A DNA stretch of 64,000 nt from Chelydra serpentina (taxonomy: Eukaryota; Chordata; Testudines; Chelydridae): NCBI GenBank assembly GCA_037349315.1, contig JBAIAC010000003.1, positions 12,400,501 to 12,464,500 of the forward strand. The letters are read 5' to 3'. Shown here piece by piece: positions 33,703 to 46,353 of the stretch. The notes under the pieces are model-generated. The model was given only the letters and a program-made list of their open reading frames with translations, did no database searches and was not told where the DNA came from. Position 1 is the stretch's first letter. Every line of letters begins with the position of its first letter. A program made the position numbers and the translations under genes.

Positions 33703-34140
33703 AAAAAATCCTGTTTGAGTTGCTTTTCCCCTCCCCCCACTTAATATTTAAACTTAGATGCACTGAAGTGAATTAAAACTTGTTAGACAAATGTTCACTA
33801 AAATTGCCACTGGCTTCAATTACATTGACCTAATTACATGGATAAAACACTATTTGATATACTTTCCCCTCACTATCTCAATGACAAACAGCTCTTACTA
33901 CCAACACCAAGCATTTATGTCTACTTTCCATCTATTTTGAATTAAGCCGGTTTGCCACCACCATTGGAGGAAAAGCCTGCTTTCCATTCCCATTCAGATT
34001 CCATTACCTTCTATATTAGAATCCCTATAAACCTCTCAGAGCATCTCAGAAGAGTGATAAGTGCTCAGTCCTGTTCCAAACCTCTTGCTTTTTCTTGCTT
34101 GCTTGAGTGGAACTAGCTGGCATCACCAGCAGACAGAATA

Positions 34141-34270
34141 CACTGTAAAGTGGGGATAATCTCTCTCTACCTCACAGGGCTGTTGTGAGGATAAATACAT
34201 TAAAAATTGCAAAGTGCTCGGATATTTATTGATGAAAAATACTGTACAAGAGTTAGGTATCATTGCTCTC
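34141..34270 (+). repeat. MIR-like SINE remnant
   Basis: TGGGGATAATCTCTCTCTAC, CTCACAGGGCTGTTGTGAGG, ATAAATACATTAAAAATTG and CAAAGTGCTCGGATA match the 'cctcacagggttgttgtgaggataaat' part of MIR. Confidence 0.6.
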
Positions 34271-34524
34271 CATTACCCACAATTGGAGATCAATTCCTAA
34301 ATTATGCATTGAGCTTGAAGGTGTGCATAGGTTTATTACAATGGGTTGTTTTGGGAGGAGGGGGGTAGAGGGCAATATTATGCTCAAGTGCCCAGATGCC
34401 AGTATGTAATGAAGCGGCTTGGACACTCAGGTTATATACCATCCATGCAATGAATGTTCACTGCAAAAATAATCTCCAATGAGAAACGTGCAGTGTGAGA
34501 TCATGCTTTTCACAAAAAGGACTG

Positions 34525-34708
34525 TGGGGGAGATAGCTCAGTGGTTTGAGCATTGGCCTGCTAAACCCAGGGTTGTGAGTTCAATCCTTGAGGGGGCCAT
34601 TTGGGGATCTGGGGCAAAAATTGGGGATTGGTCCTGCTTTGAGCAGGGGGTTGGACTAGATGACCTACTAAGGTCCCTTCCAACCCTGATATTCTATGAT
34701 TCTATGAA
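34525..34708 (+). mobile_element. Turtle tRNA-derived SINE (Cry/PolIII type)
   Basis: A box in GATAGCTCAGTGGTTTGAGC, B box GTGAGTTCAATCC, full middle (TTTGGGGATCTGGGGCAAAA) and a tail ending in two ATTCTATGA units. Longest form of this SINE in the window. The open frame crossing it (34479-34739) is a by-product. Confidence 0.93.
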
Positions 34709-35536
34709 GCTGAATCAAAATAGGACTATAACGACCTAGAGATGCACCCTATTTTCACATTCAGAAACATTAATCTGTATGCATGGGTCCTAGCAGATCT
34801 AGCCTAGAAACTATTGCCACTGCAATACCTTAAGCTTAAGTGTCAGTGTGTGACAATTAGCTATATTAATTTCTAATAGGCCCATAAAAGTGATTATTTA
34901 ACATGCATAACACATACCAATCATTTGTATGCAATTCTTCTGTTGGAAATTAATCCACTAAAATTCACGTGTTGTCCACCACCACACTTGTGTACTGTGC
35001 TTTTCTCTCAAAACTTGCAGGGAAGAGCCAAGTTAGAGCACTACCTATAATTTTATTCTACTTGCTGCCAAGCTTAGCCTGGGTCTTTTGCTACATGTAC
35101 AAATGCTAATTACAACTCAACACTAATGCTAATCCTGACATGTGCTAATTAGAAGATCACATCTTCTGCTGAGTCAGCATCACTTTTCAAATGAAAACAT
35201 TAATCAGTTTGCAAAATTCAAAAAACAAAATGAATCCACTGAAAGTAAGAATTTTAGCCCTTGGTTTAATTAATACTGAAGTGCAACATTGAGAGTGCTC
35301 AAGAGCAAATGTCAGCATTTGTATGTTTTTGCAAATATGTGATCGTTTCAGTGAAACAAAAGATTTTTCAGCAGTGCATTATTTTGTCTGTTCTCAGAGT
35401 TAACAGTGTTAACTTTTTCTTCTCATCCCACTTGTTTCTTTTTAGCCTCCCTCTCTCTTTGGAATTGCAACACTACTGAGATGCAAAAAGAACCTTACCC
35501 TAAAATACGGCAGGGTATTCCAAACATATGTTCGAG
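34709..35536. other. No recognised gene or repeat
   Basis: AT-rich sequence without supported features. Confidence 0.5.
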
Positions 35537-35651
35537 TCCTGCAAACACTTATGCAACATGCTTAATTTTAAGCCCCCGAGTGACCCCATTTAAGTCAATG
35601 GGACTATTTACATGCTAAAAAGTTAAGCACATGCATAAATGTTTGCAGGAT
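35537..35651. repeat. Short palindromic repeat (TCCTGCAAACA ends)
   Basis: TCCTGCAAACACTTATGC at the left and GCATAAATGTTTGCAGGA at the right are near-perfect inverted ends (one mismatch). Pairing continues with ATGCTTAA / TTAAGCA. The centre is CATTTAAGTCAATGGG. Non-coding. Confidence 0.75.
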
Positions 35652-38600
35652 GAGACAAGGTTGGTACTGTAATTGTAACAACTGGGTTTACATTCTATCA
35701 CCTAAGTGCTTGCAGTAAATGGCATCTCAGAATCTCTGCATGCTTAGCCAGGTGCATTACACAGAGAAGAGAGCGCTGGGGTAGAATGTGAAGAATGATT
35801 TAAAGAGTGAGTTTAATGCTAGTGGAAATTGTTAGACGGCATTTCTAGAGCAGGGGTTCTCGAGCTCTTTCCATAGTGTGGCCACCTCTTAAACAAGGTG
35901 CCTCCACAACTGCATAACATGCTGGTAGCAAATTCTTACACTGAAGTGGGCGAGCATTTTCAGCAGTTTTAATAAGGAAACGTGTAGGGGAGGGAGGAGT
36001 TGCACCTTTTAGAAAAAACATTAATCCCGCTTCCTCCTTTTGCTCTTCATTCATCTGCCCTCCCATCTACAGCCCCCCTTCTTCCCCAATAGCAGCACAA
36101 TCATCTCTTCCTGGTCCTATCCGAGCCCTGCATGTGATTTCCTGCTGCAGGGTTCTTCCTCCCCACTCCTGCCCCAGACATGCTGCTGATCTGCCTGGTG
36201 TTTCTCTGTCCTGGACACACTGCTCCTGCTGGCAGCTCCAGTCCCAGAGGGGCTCCTGCCCTGTTTGGCAGGAGGAATAAAATCAGATCGGTTGCCATGA
36301 AAATTGTAAACCTTTAAATGATTATTCCCACTCTCAGGGCCACGCTTAATCGGTGAGGCCACAGCCCTCCCCAGGCAAGACACTTAACCCCTCCGTGTCT
36401 CGGCTTCTCCCACAGTAACACTACACTGCCTGAACCACAGAAGCCCCATTGTCCGAGGCGCAAAACCTAGAGGCAGAGAGGGGGGCTAATCACCCTCCTC
36501 TGTCACCCCCCTCAGTTCTGCACATAGTAGTATCACGCAGGATGGAATGCATGGACACCGCATACACACAGAACAGCATTGTGCTGGATACCACAGCAGC
36601 ACCAATGCCCAGACCTGGGGCACAGTGGTCCCTGCGGGTGCTGGGGGGACAGCTACCAGTAAACCCTGCACCAGCAGGGTGGGTGAACGAAGCCTAGACA
36701 GGCAAAGCAACTTGGCCATTTCCACCTGTCTTTGGATTTCCCAGAGCGCTGTGATATTATGGTCATGGGTGTTTCATGGATCAGTGAGGGCTGTACAGAC
36801 TTGAGCAGTGTTTAGAGGGTTCTCCGTGCATGTCTCTGTGGCTTTCTCCTGCTCCCCCTAAACTCTCTTCCTTATTACTCTGGCTATGGTGGTAATGTCT
36901 TGTTAAAGGAGTTCCTGCAGCATGTCCTGAAAGCCAGATCTATTCAGCTGAGAATGTCGTCTCTGGTTCGCCTGGATTGTGAAATGCACTACCCTGGAGG
37001 AACAAATTTGTCTTGACAGATCTAGGTGAAGGTGCAGTTGCTGAGGTAGCTGTGTCTTGACCCTACTGACAGCCTTGAAGCTCAGGACTAAGGCCTAAAT
37101 ATCTTTAAGGATCTGAACCTAAGGCCTTGAACTCACAATGCAAATAGGCTGGGAGGCAGTGGAGGGATGGTTGGAGATGGAATGATATTTAACACTGTTG
37201 GCTTTTTGAGGACCAGATGGACTATTGTGCTTTTTAAGGAGGTTGGCAGGTTTGCTTCTCTGAAGAAATTGCCAAGGACTAGAAATTGGAAATTCTGACT
37301 GCAATGAATATGGAACTCTATGGTATGCCATAACACTTACTATATGCCAGAAGGATATCTATTGATGGAATATGGGACACGAGAAGTAGTCACGTATCAA
37401 ATAATGTCCAATTTTTTTTTTATCTCCCCTCACAAAGCACAAGAAACCCACACTGAAAACAGCAAAATTTAAAATTCATGTTAGGACAGTAATAAAATAA
37501 GGTACTTACATTATTTAGCACTGAGCTAGCTTAAAATGTTTCCTGTGTGTTGCTTTACTACAACATGCAACAAACAACACCTTGCCTTGGGCGTGCTGGT
37601 TCATATTTGTATTTCTAAGGAAATCACAAGCCAGGCATACTGTATTTTTCTTCATGTTAATATTAAAATGTTCTTTTCACATGTGGTGTATTTCTTATCT
37701 TCATCTACCATATGTATCTCTATACTCTATAGGATATCCCTGGACACTCTTTTAAAGAAACTGTCATCATACAAGCACTTTACAATTTCTACTTTGGGAA
37801 AAGTGGTACTCTACAATACATCTACAGCTAATAATACACTGAAACCAGTTATGAATTAGTCATGTTGATAAAAGGTGTAACAAAGTTACCAGTACAATTT
37901 TGTAATGCACAGGCAACACTATCAAAGGCTGATTTAAATAGAATGGGCAATTCAATCAGGAAAAATGTGAAAGAGGCTTCCAGCAGAGAAAAAAAGTCTT
38001 AAATCATTAACAGAGCTAAGTTTTTTAATGTATGCAAATTAAATTATATCTGCATATTTCACTGAACTAATGTCTGTGTGCATACTTTACTCGGGAAACA
38101 GTCTTGTGATGAGACAAGGAAGAAATGGTGACAATTTTTATCTTTTTTATTACTTTGGATTGTAAAGAGTTCACATAACTTACACTCTCTTTGTGAAAGA
38201 TACAAAATCTATCAGCAAAGCCCAAGTCTTCAGGAGGTATAAATAGGCCATGGCTCTGTTTAAGTTAGTGGAAGCTATGTTCAAGTATATCAATTTGACC
38301 TTAGTTTGTTCAAAATGAACATCAGACTAGTTTACATCAGTAACTTGCTGCAATAGCTAACTTTTTCCAACACGAATAGGAGAAAAAATGAAATCTGAGT
38401 AAATATTATTTTACTGACATTTCTGCTGTAACCAAAAAATAAATAAATAATCAAGCTAAGGTATAAACCAGAGATTAACACCTTCTTGGATTTGATCAAT
38501 GTTTGTATGACTCTGAACAACACTAATATGTTACCTCATATGTCTAATCCAATGGGATTTGGGATATGAAAATCCAGGTAGTCAACAGACCCCTTAGAAA

Positions 38601-38752
38601 TAGCAGACCCAACATCCCCTGTTCTCCCAGAAACAATTGTTTCACCCCAGTGCGCCACTACATAGCATCAATAATGAGTACATAAAAATTGCCACAATGA
38701 AAGTATCAAAGATCAGTGCAGTGCAAGAGATTCCAGATATCTCACTTTATGT
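35652..38752. other. No supported gene; weak MIR-like trace
   Basis: 36385-36430 (CAAGACACTTAACCCCTCCG, TGTCTCGGCTTCTCCCACAG) resembles part of MIR. The rest, including the G+C-richer stretch 36100-36700 and AT-rich 37300-38750, shows no gene or repeat I can name. Frames there are short and overlap on both strands. Confidence 0.45.
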
Positions 38753-39520
38753 TCCATAGAATCATAGGACTGGAAGTGACCTCAAGAAGTCATCTAGTCC
38801 AGTTCCCTTCACTCATGGCAAGACTCCGTATTATCTAGACCATCCCTGACAAGTGTTTGTCCAACCTGCTCTTAAAAATCCCCAATGATGGAGATTCCAC
38901 AACCTCCCTAGGCAATTTATTCCAGTGCTTAGCCACCCTGACAGTCAGGAAGTTTTTGCTAATGTCCAACCTAAACCACTCTTGCTGCAATTTAAGCCCA
39001 CTGCTTCTTGTTCTATCCTCAGAGGTTAAGAACAACTTTTCTCCCTTCTCCTTGTAACAACCTTTTATGTACTTGAAAACTGTTATGTCCCTCCTCAGTC
39101 TTCTCTTCTCCAGACTAACCAAACCCAATTGTTTCAATCTTCCCTCATAGGTCATGTTTTCTAGACCTTTAATCATTTTTGTTGCTCTTATATAGACTTT
39201 CTCCAATTTGTCCACATCTTTCCTCAAATGTGGTGCCCAGAACCAGACGCAATACTCCAGTTGAGGCCTAATCAGCATGGAGTAGAGCAGAAGAATTATT
39301 TCTCGTGTCTTGCTTACAACACTCCTGCTAATACATCCCAGAATTATGTTTGCTTTTTTTGCAGTGTTACACTGTTGACTCATATTTATCTCGTGATCTA
39401 CTATGACCCCCAGATCCCTTTCTACGGTACTCCATTCTAGGCAATCATTTCCAATTTTGTATGTGTGCACCTGACCTGATTGTTCCTTCTTAAATGGAGT
39501 ACTTTGCATTTGTACCATCC
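38753..39520 (-). mobile_element. CR1 LINE, 5'-truncated, C-terminal ORF2 region
   Basis: On the minus strand it encodes one frame (38835-39518): [58 protein letters not shown], then [19 protein letters not shown], up to SRLDKHLSGMV and stop. Small in-frame losses are present (AVA reduced before KKANIILG). The catalytic YLDFSKAFD and FxDD motifs lie upstream and are absent. The 3' tail reads GACCTCAAGAAG... reversed and ends at ATGATTCTATGGAA. The truncation point is near 39520. Confidence 0.93.
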
Positions 39521-39848
39521 TGAAACAGAATTTACTAGTCTCTTATTCAATAGTTTTAGAAGTTCATCTCACATAAAACAGGAAAAATACCTTCAGTAAA
39601 TGTTTGAGTTTGTTAAGGGATGCATTCTAAAGCAACCTTAAACTAAAGCAAAGCTGTCTGACTTTCTTTACTACCTGCAAGCAAAGAGAGATGGTTAATT
39701 GGTGACCCTGTTTAACTTCTACTTTGCTCAACATGTAATATTCACCAGTTCCTCCTGCTGTATTTGGACCCACTATTGCAACGCACTGAGCACCTCCTGT
39801 GTGGTTCTGAGCCACCTCAACTTGAAATAAAAGTCCAGGTCAGACTCT
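39521..39848. other. No recognised gene or repeat
   Basis: Short AT-rich spacer. Confidence 0.5.
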
Positions 39849-39944
39849 TGGGCCCGATTCAGCAAAACATTTTAGCTCACACTCATACTTTAAGGGCAAG
39901 TTTAAATCACATTAGCACGCATGCTTAAATGCTTTGCTGGACCC
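39849..39944. repeat. Short palindromic repeat (GGGCCCGATTCAGCAAA ends)
   Basis: GGGCCCGATTCAGCAAAACA at the left faces TGCTTTGCTGGACCC at the right. The interior has CTTTAAG / CATGCTTAAATG. About 96 bp and similar in style to 35537-35651. Confidence 0.65.
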
Positions 39945-42900
39945 TACTTTAGTTTCTTTCCAGTCAACCAGCAGATCACACAATACCCAGTGACCAATGA
40001 AAAGAACAAATCCTATGGCATTTGTAATTCTGGCTTTCAAACCCCTCTAATGTTGATTGAACGTAACAATTACAGCTTATTAATCTTCGATTTTCTTTTA
40101 AACAGAAAAAAGAGTGATTACATGAAGACGATAACTAAATGTCATTCACTAAATGTCAATACACTTATTTTATTATTTACAAAAAAAATGTAAGCTGTAG
40201 CAACATCGGAAATGGAGCTAAAACGACAACATTCTTTCAAGTTATGCGCACAGCATAAATACCTACAGATTGTATGTACCAAACATTAGAGAAAACCTAC
40301 CAGAAAAAAATGTTACCTTATGACAAGATCAGTTTTCCCTTAGCAATGAATAACGCAGAAAAATTATTAAACCTGGAAAATTGCTTGACAAATTTTACCC
40401 TTCTGGATATTGTTTGAGATACATACCTTCTCTCAACTGAACATCTAAAATAGCCACGCAAGACACAATCTAGAAGCATGCATTCACTGCCTTCCATTGG
40501 AAACAAGCTGCAGAAGGCAAAGCTAATTAATTCAGCCTCCTGAAGAGGATCCTACATTTTAAGAAAGACCCTTCATGAAAGAGAGTTGTTCAACAACTTA
40601 AAGAAGTTGTCATCTAAATGGGCTTTCTATTTCCCATGCTCCACAACTCTCTATCCCTAGGCAGGTCCCCCATTGCTAAGGGACATGTTCCCTGGATAGT
40701 CATTGCCTCAAGAAATGTCTTAGTAGCTTAAAGACACACAAATGGTTAGCCAAGGATGCAATGCCATAAAGACCTCAAGCAGCTGAGATTGGGCTGAAAT
40801 GGAATGAGGGGTCTTGCCACTCTGGCTCTGTGAAAAATGTCAAATAGTCAGGAAAGGTATGGAATCCGAAAGCTTGACAGTAAGAGGGTATGTCCCAGCC
40901 ACCCCTCCTGCCTTTTCATACCACAGAGAGAGTTTGCCTGCCTCCGGTGAAAGGAACTGAAATAAATAGTGCTTGAATTCCTAATAAAGATCTACGGTCC
41001 AGCAAGATTCCTGATCTTTCACCTATCTCCAAGGAACAGGTCTCTTCAATGATTAAGGGCAGGCTGGTGGGAGAGAGACATGGAAAATACTACACACGTG
41101 AACTACTGGCACATATTTTACTGAATTTATCATTTAGATGGGCAAAATCCACACACAGATAAAACTTGCCGGCTTGGTTAACTGCTACAGCTTCCGAGTA
41201 ATACATAGTAACTTTCTGCTATCTTCGGAATTTCCTCCAGAGGCTCTGCATATACTTGCAGCCTTGACTATCTTTTACACGGACAGCTAAAAATTACGGT
41301 TGTCGTTTGACTCTCCAGTTTTCACACATCATTTAAATGTAAGGAGCAGCAGAGTGAAACTGATGAACTGAAAGCAATCTACACTTATTAAATATTCTGT
41401 TTGTTTTTAAAAAAAAATCAAATTATTATAATGTGTTCCTTTTAACTTCTCATTGCTCAGAAGCTTGAAAATAAGTTTGTTCTTCGCAACTATTGTCCTT
41501 TTACATAGGTATGTCAAGCATTTCCCCTTGCCCCAATTTTTCTAATGGAGCTTGAAATTAACATAAAAAAACCCCTTGAAAAATCAACCTCACAGAAGTC
41601 AGCACAGTTCTAGGAACAGTTTGTGTTAACAGCTGCTGCAAAACCAGAGGGAACACAAGCCCACATTAAAATAATTAATATTTAAAGTTTCTCACAACAA
41701 GAGGAGCAAATATGCAAAAATGAAGATTGAGGTTGAGAATCCAGGAGGAAAATGCTCCATACATTACAGTTTTAAAACGGATCAGATTTTAGCTGACACT
41801 ATTCAACTATGTCCTTAACTTAAAAACAGTGATAATGTGCTGCTCCAAATTCAACCAATTTATTTTTTAGATACAAATATTAAAGCTCTATTAACTTGGC
41901 TCCTGATTTACCTTCAGGATCCAACTGGAAGTATTTTCTTTATTACAATTAGGATTACAATACAATTATTGTATTGATTTTTTTCTTTCAGAATTTGCAA
42001 AATTTGAAAAAATAAAGAACATATTCTAAAGATAGATAAATATACTAAAGATTGATGCTTAAATTTAAGCATGTGTTTAAATCCCATGGGACTTGACCAC
42101 ATATGTAGGTGCTGTCCTGAAAAGGGATGGATAGTAAACTCATGCATAAGTGTCTTCCCAAATCAGGGATTCTCTGATACACGTTTCAAAGTGTATGCAC
42201 TTTTTTCTATGGGTTTTTGTTTAATCCAAGCAGGCAGATCTGTGCATAGCATTTTGTTTGGCCATAAGAGACTGGGGCGAATGCCAACTTTGCGAAGTTA
42301 TAGACACAAAATTTTAAACCAAAACAAACCTAAACGTGGGTATATCACATTTAACACCCATGTTGTAAGAACCACATAGAGTGTCACTGAATCAAAACAA
42401 TTGCAATGAAACATATACATTGAATCATAATATTATGGTGAGGTATAGGACAAGATATATATTTATTGTCTGTTTCAGGGATTTTATTTTGAAACATGGT
42501 TGGCAAAATGAGGAAGCCAAAGGCCTACTTAGTAATAACAGAATATAGTAAAACATCTGCACTATAACTACTTATTTTCAACAACAAAGCTAAAAAATTT
42601 AACGTGGTATTTTTTCCTTCAAGACCACACTGGTTGCATTTGATTCATTGTTCTGATAGGACATTTACAACTATATGTAAAATGAAAAAGTGAATTTTTA
42701 ATCTACAATTAAGTGAAAACAATGACATTTTCTGTTAAAAATTATCTGGAACACAAGGGAGTTTTAAACATTCCTTCATAATTATCACACATGCTGTATT
42801 TAACTGCTTCTGTTGAGTTTCCTTTTAGCCACACAAAAAGATGTACATAATGTTACACAAGCTTATTTTGTATAAGTCACATTAAAGCAGAACACCTAAA

Positions 42901-43556
42901 CAATAGTATTACACAAAACATATTGTCAGTTTACATATGATTTTTTTTTCTTGGCAAAGCCTACAAAATGCAGCTTTTCAATAGCAGAAGGTGGGTAACA
43001 AATGTATCTGCTTTACATACTATAATTTAGAATACTGAGTTCACTAGCTCTTAACTGAATGCAACAGCTACCAGAGTTCACAAATACTGATATCACATTA
43101 AGTAAGCACCTTTGAAGTACAAGGATCTCACAAGTCAAATAAAAGGAGCAGAGTGTGTTCCTTTGTTCGCTTATTCTACTGCACCAAGTATTTTTATGTA
43201 AGTCCAAATAAATTCCTCCATATAAGCATACTCCTATGTCTAATTCAAGAGAAATGGCAATTTAAGAATGTAGTCACCAGCTTAAAAAATAAAACCAACA
43301 GCCCAGGCAGAAAACCAGCATTAAGTAGTTAGAAACTGGGGCAGTATGTTTAGCACATTACTTTTGCAATACTGATAGGCTTGTGGTGTAAGCTGTGTAT
43401 ACGAAGGACTCTGTCTAAGGCACTGGAACTATAGTTTTCCCTCATGTTAATTCTCAGATTTCTGTAGTTCTGTGCAAGTTTCAAAATGACTCTACACAAG
43501 GAAAAAACATTGTCCTGTCATATATGAGTATGCCAGAATCGGGAAGAAGGAACATA
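39945..43556. other. No recognised gene or repeat
   Basis: Long AT-rich stretch. 42055-42130 (TTTAAGCATGTGTTTAAATCCC, ATGGGACTT) looks like a worn piece of the TTAAGCATGTGCTTAA palindromic repeats. Otherwise nothing supported. Confidence 0.5.
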
Positions 43557-43738
43557 GAATCAAGTCATAGAATATCAGGGTTGGAAGGGACCTTAGTAGG
43601 TCATCTAGTCCAATCCCCTGCTCAAAGCAGGACCAATCCCCAATTTTTGCCCCAGATCCCTAAATGGCCCCCTCAAAGATTGAGCTCACAACCCTGGGTT
43701 TAGCAAGCCAATGCTCAAACCACTGAGCTATCCCTCCC
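43557..43738 (-). mobile_element. Turtle tRNA-derived SINE (Cry/PolIII type)
   Basis: On the minus strand: GGGAGGGATAGCTCAGTGG (A box), GTGAGCTCAATC (B box, one change), full middle and a CR1-like tail. AACATA at 43551-43556 and 43739-43744 may be a short target duplication. Confidence 0.93.
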
Positions 43739-44084
43739 AACATAACCTTGAAGAAGCAGGGCAAGATACATTGATCTATCACTCCTTGGAGCGCTAGGCA
43801 CAGAGCCCAACTAACATGGCCGAGGTCTAATTTTCAAAGGGGATAGTCACCTGCAGTTCCCACTGAAATGAGGGTGGACCTGGGAGCCCTCAGAAAACCA
43901 GGTCAGTGGGATCTCTCCATTGATCGCAGGGGCATGGAGATAGAATAGGTACATGAGGGTTTGGCCCGTCATCCACAGCAGATATTATGGAGGGGAACAC
44001 ATTCTGCTCCTTTTGGAAGCAGCACTGAAGGGCCATGTAGACGCTGAGTGCCCGTTGCAGGCCCCAACCTTCATCTTCATCAAG
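43739..44084. other. No recognised gene or repeat
   Basis: Spacer. The open frame beginning at 43953 continues into the CR1 fragment and the nested insertion, so it is a chimera of repeats. Confidence 0.5.
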
Positions 44085-44617
44085 GAGGGTGTTGATAGAG
44101 TGGAGACGGTTCAGAGAAGAGCCACAAGAATGATTAAAGGATTAGAAAACCTGCCTTATAGTGATAGACTCAAGGAGCTTAATCTATTCACCTGCTTTGA
44201 GCAGGGGGTTGGACTAGATGACCTCCTGAAGTCCCTTCCAACCTGAGATTCTATGATTCAGATCAACAATGAGAAGGTTAAAAGGTGGCTTGATCACAGT
44301 CTATTAGCAGCTATACAGGGAACAAACATTTAATAATGGGCTCTGCAATCTAGCAGAGAAAGGTCCAAAGGCTGGACATTGAAGCTAGACAAATTCAGAC
44401 TGGAAATAAAGCGTACATTTTTAACAGTGAGAGTAAATAACCACTGGAACCATTTACCAACAGTCATGGAGGATACTCCACCACTGACAATTTCTAAATC
44501 ATGGTGGGATGTTTTCTAGGAGTTATTTTGGGCAAGTTCTCTGGCCTGTGTTGTAAAGGAGGTCAGACTAGATGATCACAATGGTCCCTTCTAGCATGAG
44601 AATCTATGAATCTTTAC
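44085..44617 (+). mobile_element. Old CR1 LINE 3' fragment, interrupted
   Basis: Encodes [16 protein letters not shown] at 44101-44154, then DRLKELNLF, matching the CR1 C-terminal region. After an insertion (44191-44255) it continues GAGAAGGTTAAAAGGTGGC, CTATACAGGGAACAAACAT, AATCTAGCAGAGAAAGG, GACAAATTCAGACTGGAAAT and AGACTAGATGATCACAATGG and ends with GAATCTATGAATC. The frame is broken in several places. Another CR1 subfamily, older than the copies at 28.5 and 38.8 kb. Confidence 0.8.
44191..44255 (+). mobile_element. 65-bp CR1/SINE tail nested in an older CR1
   Basis: CCTGCTTTGAGCAGGGGGTT, GGACTAGATGACCTCCTGAAG and CCAACCTGAGATTCTATG are the 3' tail of the SINE/CR1 group. ATTCA stands on both sides (44186-44190 and 44256-44260). 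Without the insert the host CR1 reads on normally, so this is a strongly 5'-truncated retroposon inserted later. Confidence 0.8.
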
Positions 44618-46353
44618 TACAGGTTGACTGATTCAAGGAACCACTGCTGTGCAGCTGCCTCTGATCTTCTCTCCTCATGCACCCATCCCCAAGACATAGT
44701 TTTGCCCTAAGTTTACAACCTTTATAAAGAAAAAGATGTTAATAAGGCCTCCAGATTGCAGCATACACATACCCACTATGTGTTTGCACAGTCCTAGTAC
44801 GAAGGGGACCTGACCTCAGCTGGAACTACTGTTATACAAATAATAATGGTAACTCCCACTGAAGTCAATGCATATCTGAACGCAGATATATCCCCCATGA
44901 TGTATTAACTAAACCTTTGCCTTTTAAACATCTCTTTACAATTGCTTTTAGTTACATTTTCAGTCTTTATGACTGGTGGTACAGTGTCTCTACATGGAAA
45001 GATTACTATGAAAAAAGAAAAGAGGATAGAGTAGCAAAAACACAACAGGGTGTCACGAGCTATATATTCATAATATTGCAGAGCACAGATGAATTGTTGA
45101 TAAGTGGCTAAAAACAACAGAGGGAAAATTGTCAGTCATTCAGATTCCATTGTGCTTTTATTTATTTCTGCAGCATTCCAGGTACATGCCTTGTGCTAAT
45201 TCAACATCGGCCACCGGCCCTTGGGAGTAATGGAGAGCTTTTTTTCAAGGGTCCAGGGCCCTTAAGGATCATGTGTTATTTCAATGTATTTGAATAAACT
45301 TTCAGCCATTGGCTGGACTGACACTGTAGCATTAGGTACAAGTTTGCCACGCAGATTAAATTTAAAATTGGAACTGAATTTCTAGGCCCTAGAGATTGGT
45401 TTTCTATTTTTTCTGCTATTAAAAAAACTCCATTTCCATCACAGAAAATGCGGTAGTACAACAGAAATACCTACTTAAGGAAATACCTGTGACATAAATA
45501 GACAAGGCAGAAGTAAACATGTCCTGTGCATCAAATTCCAGCATTGATTTTTAAAAGGATTTTGTGGCAATGTGTGCTAACCACTTTCATGTTCTACAGA
45601 CCATCAGTCTGCACAAATGAACCTCATCCCAAGGCTCTTGGTATGTGGCTCTTCAGGGCCCTAGCCATGGCACTTCTGGGCTCCATCAGTCTAACTGGCA
45701 TTGCAACTGGTGCTTGTGACATAGTCCATTTTTGTAGGGTGTAGTGGAAGCAGAGGATGCAGGTGGATGCCCAAGCTAGGTTCTCTTACCAATTGAGACT
45801 CCAATTCCTTAGCCTGCATACCAGGCAAAGTACACAGACCAAGCTTTCCAAGTTCCTTGTATAGTCTTAAACAAAGACCTTTGTTCAGTAATTCAAGAGT
45901 TAAGCAAAAAAAACAAACAAACAAACAAAAACAAACAGGCAAGCTTACAAGACCACTGAAACCATCAAAAAGCAACCATTGGAAGCCCAGGACATTCAGA
46001 GTAATGGATAAATGTTAAAAAAAAAAAAAAAGCATTTGTAAGTATGGAAATATAAGGATAAGGCACCCAAATAACGTAACTCTACCCCTGCATTAACATA
46101 ATTCTCTCAACTACCCCTTCCTTCTTCCTTTATTGTCCAGTATGTAAGAGATGTTATTTTTGGATCCAAGAACTCCTCTAAGGTCTTTCAGAAATCTGTA
46201 GCCATTGGGCCATTGTGCAAATCATACAATTCGGGAAGCCACTTTATGAATCCGCCTTTTAGGTGGAGAATTGAAATGTGATTAAATAATTGGTTTCATG
46301 CACAAACCTCCCCAAAAGCAAGTGCAATTCATGAAATAACAAAAGGTTATTGT
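44618..46353. other. No supported gene; (AAAC)n at 45906-45937
   Basis: AT-rich with one AAAC microsatellite and a poly(A) run (46017-46032). 45720-45765 (ATTTTTGTAGGGTGTAGTGG) resembles 48224-48265. Nothing coding is supported. Confidence 0.5.

Noticed and set aside
43953..44246. 97-codon frame with a reverse-transcriptase-like end
   Set aside because: It is a chimera of unique DNA, old CR1 and a nested SINE/CR1 tail.
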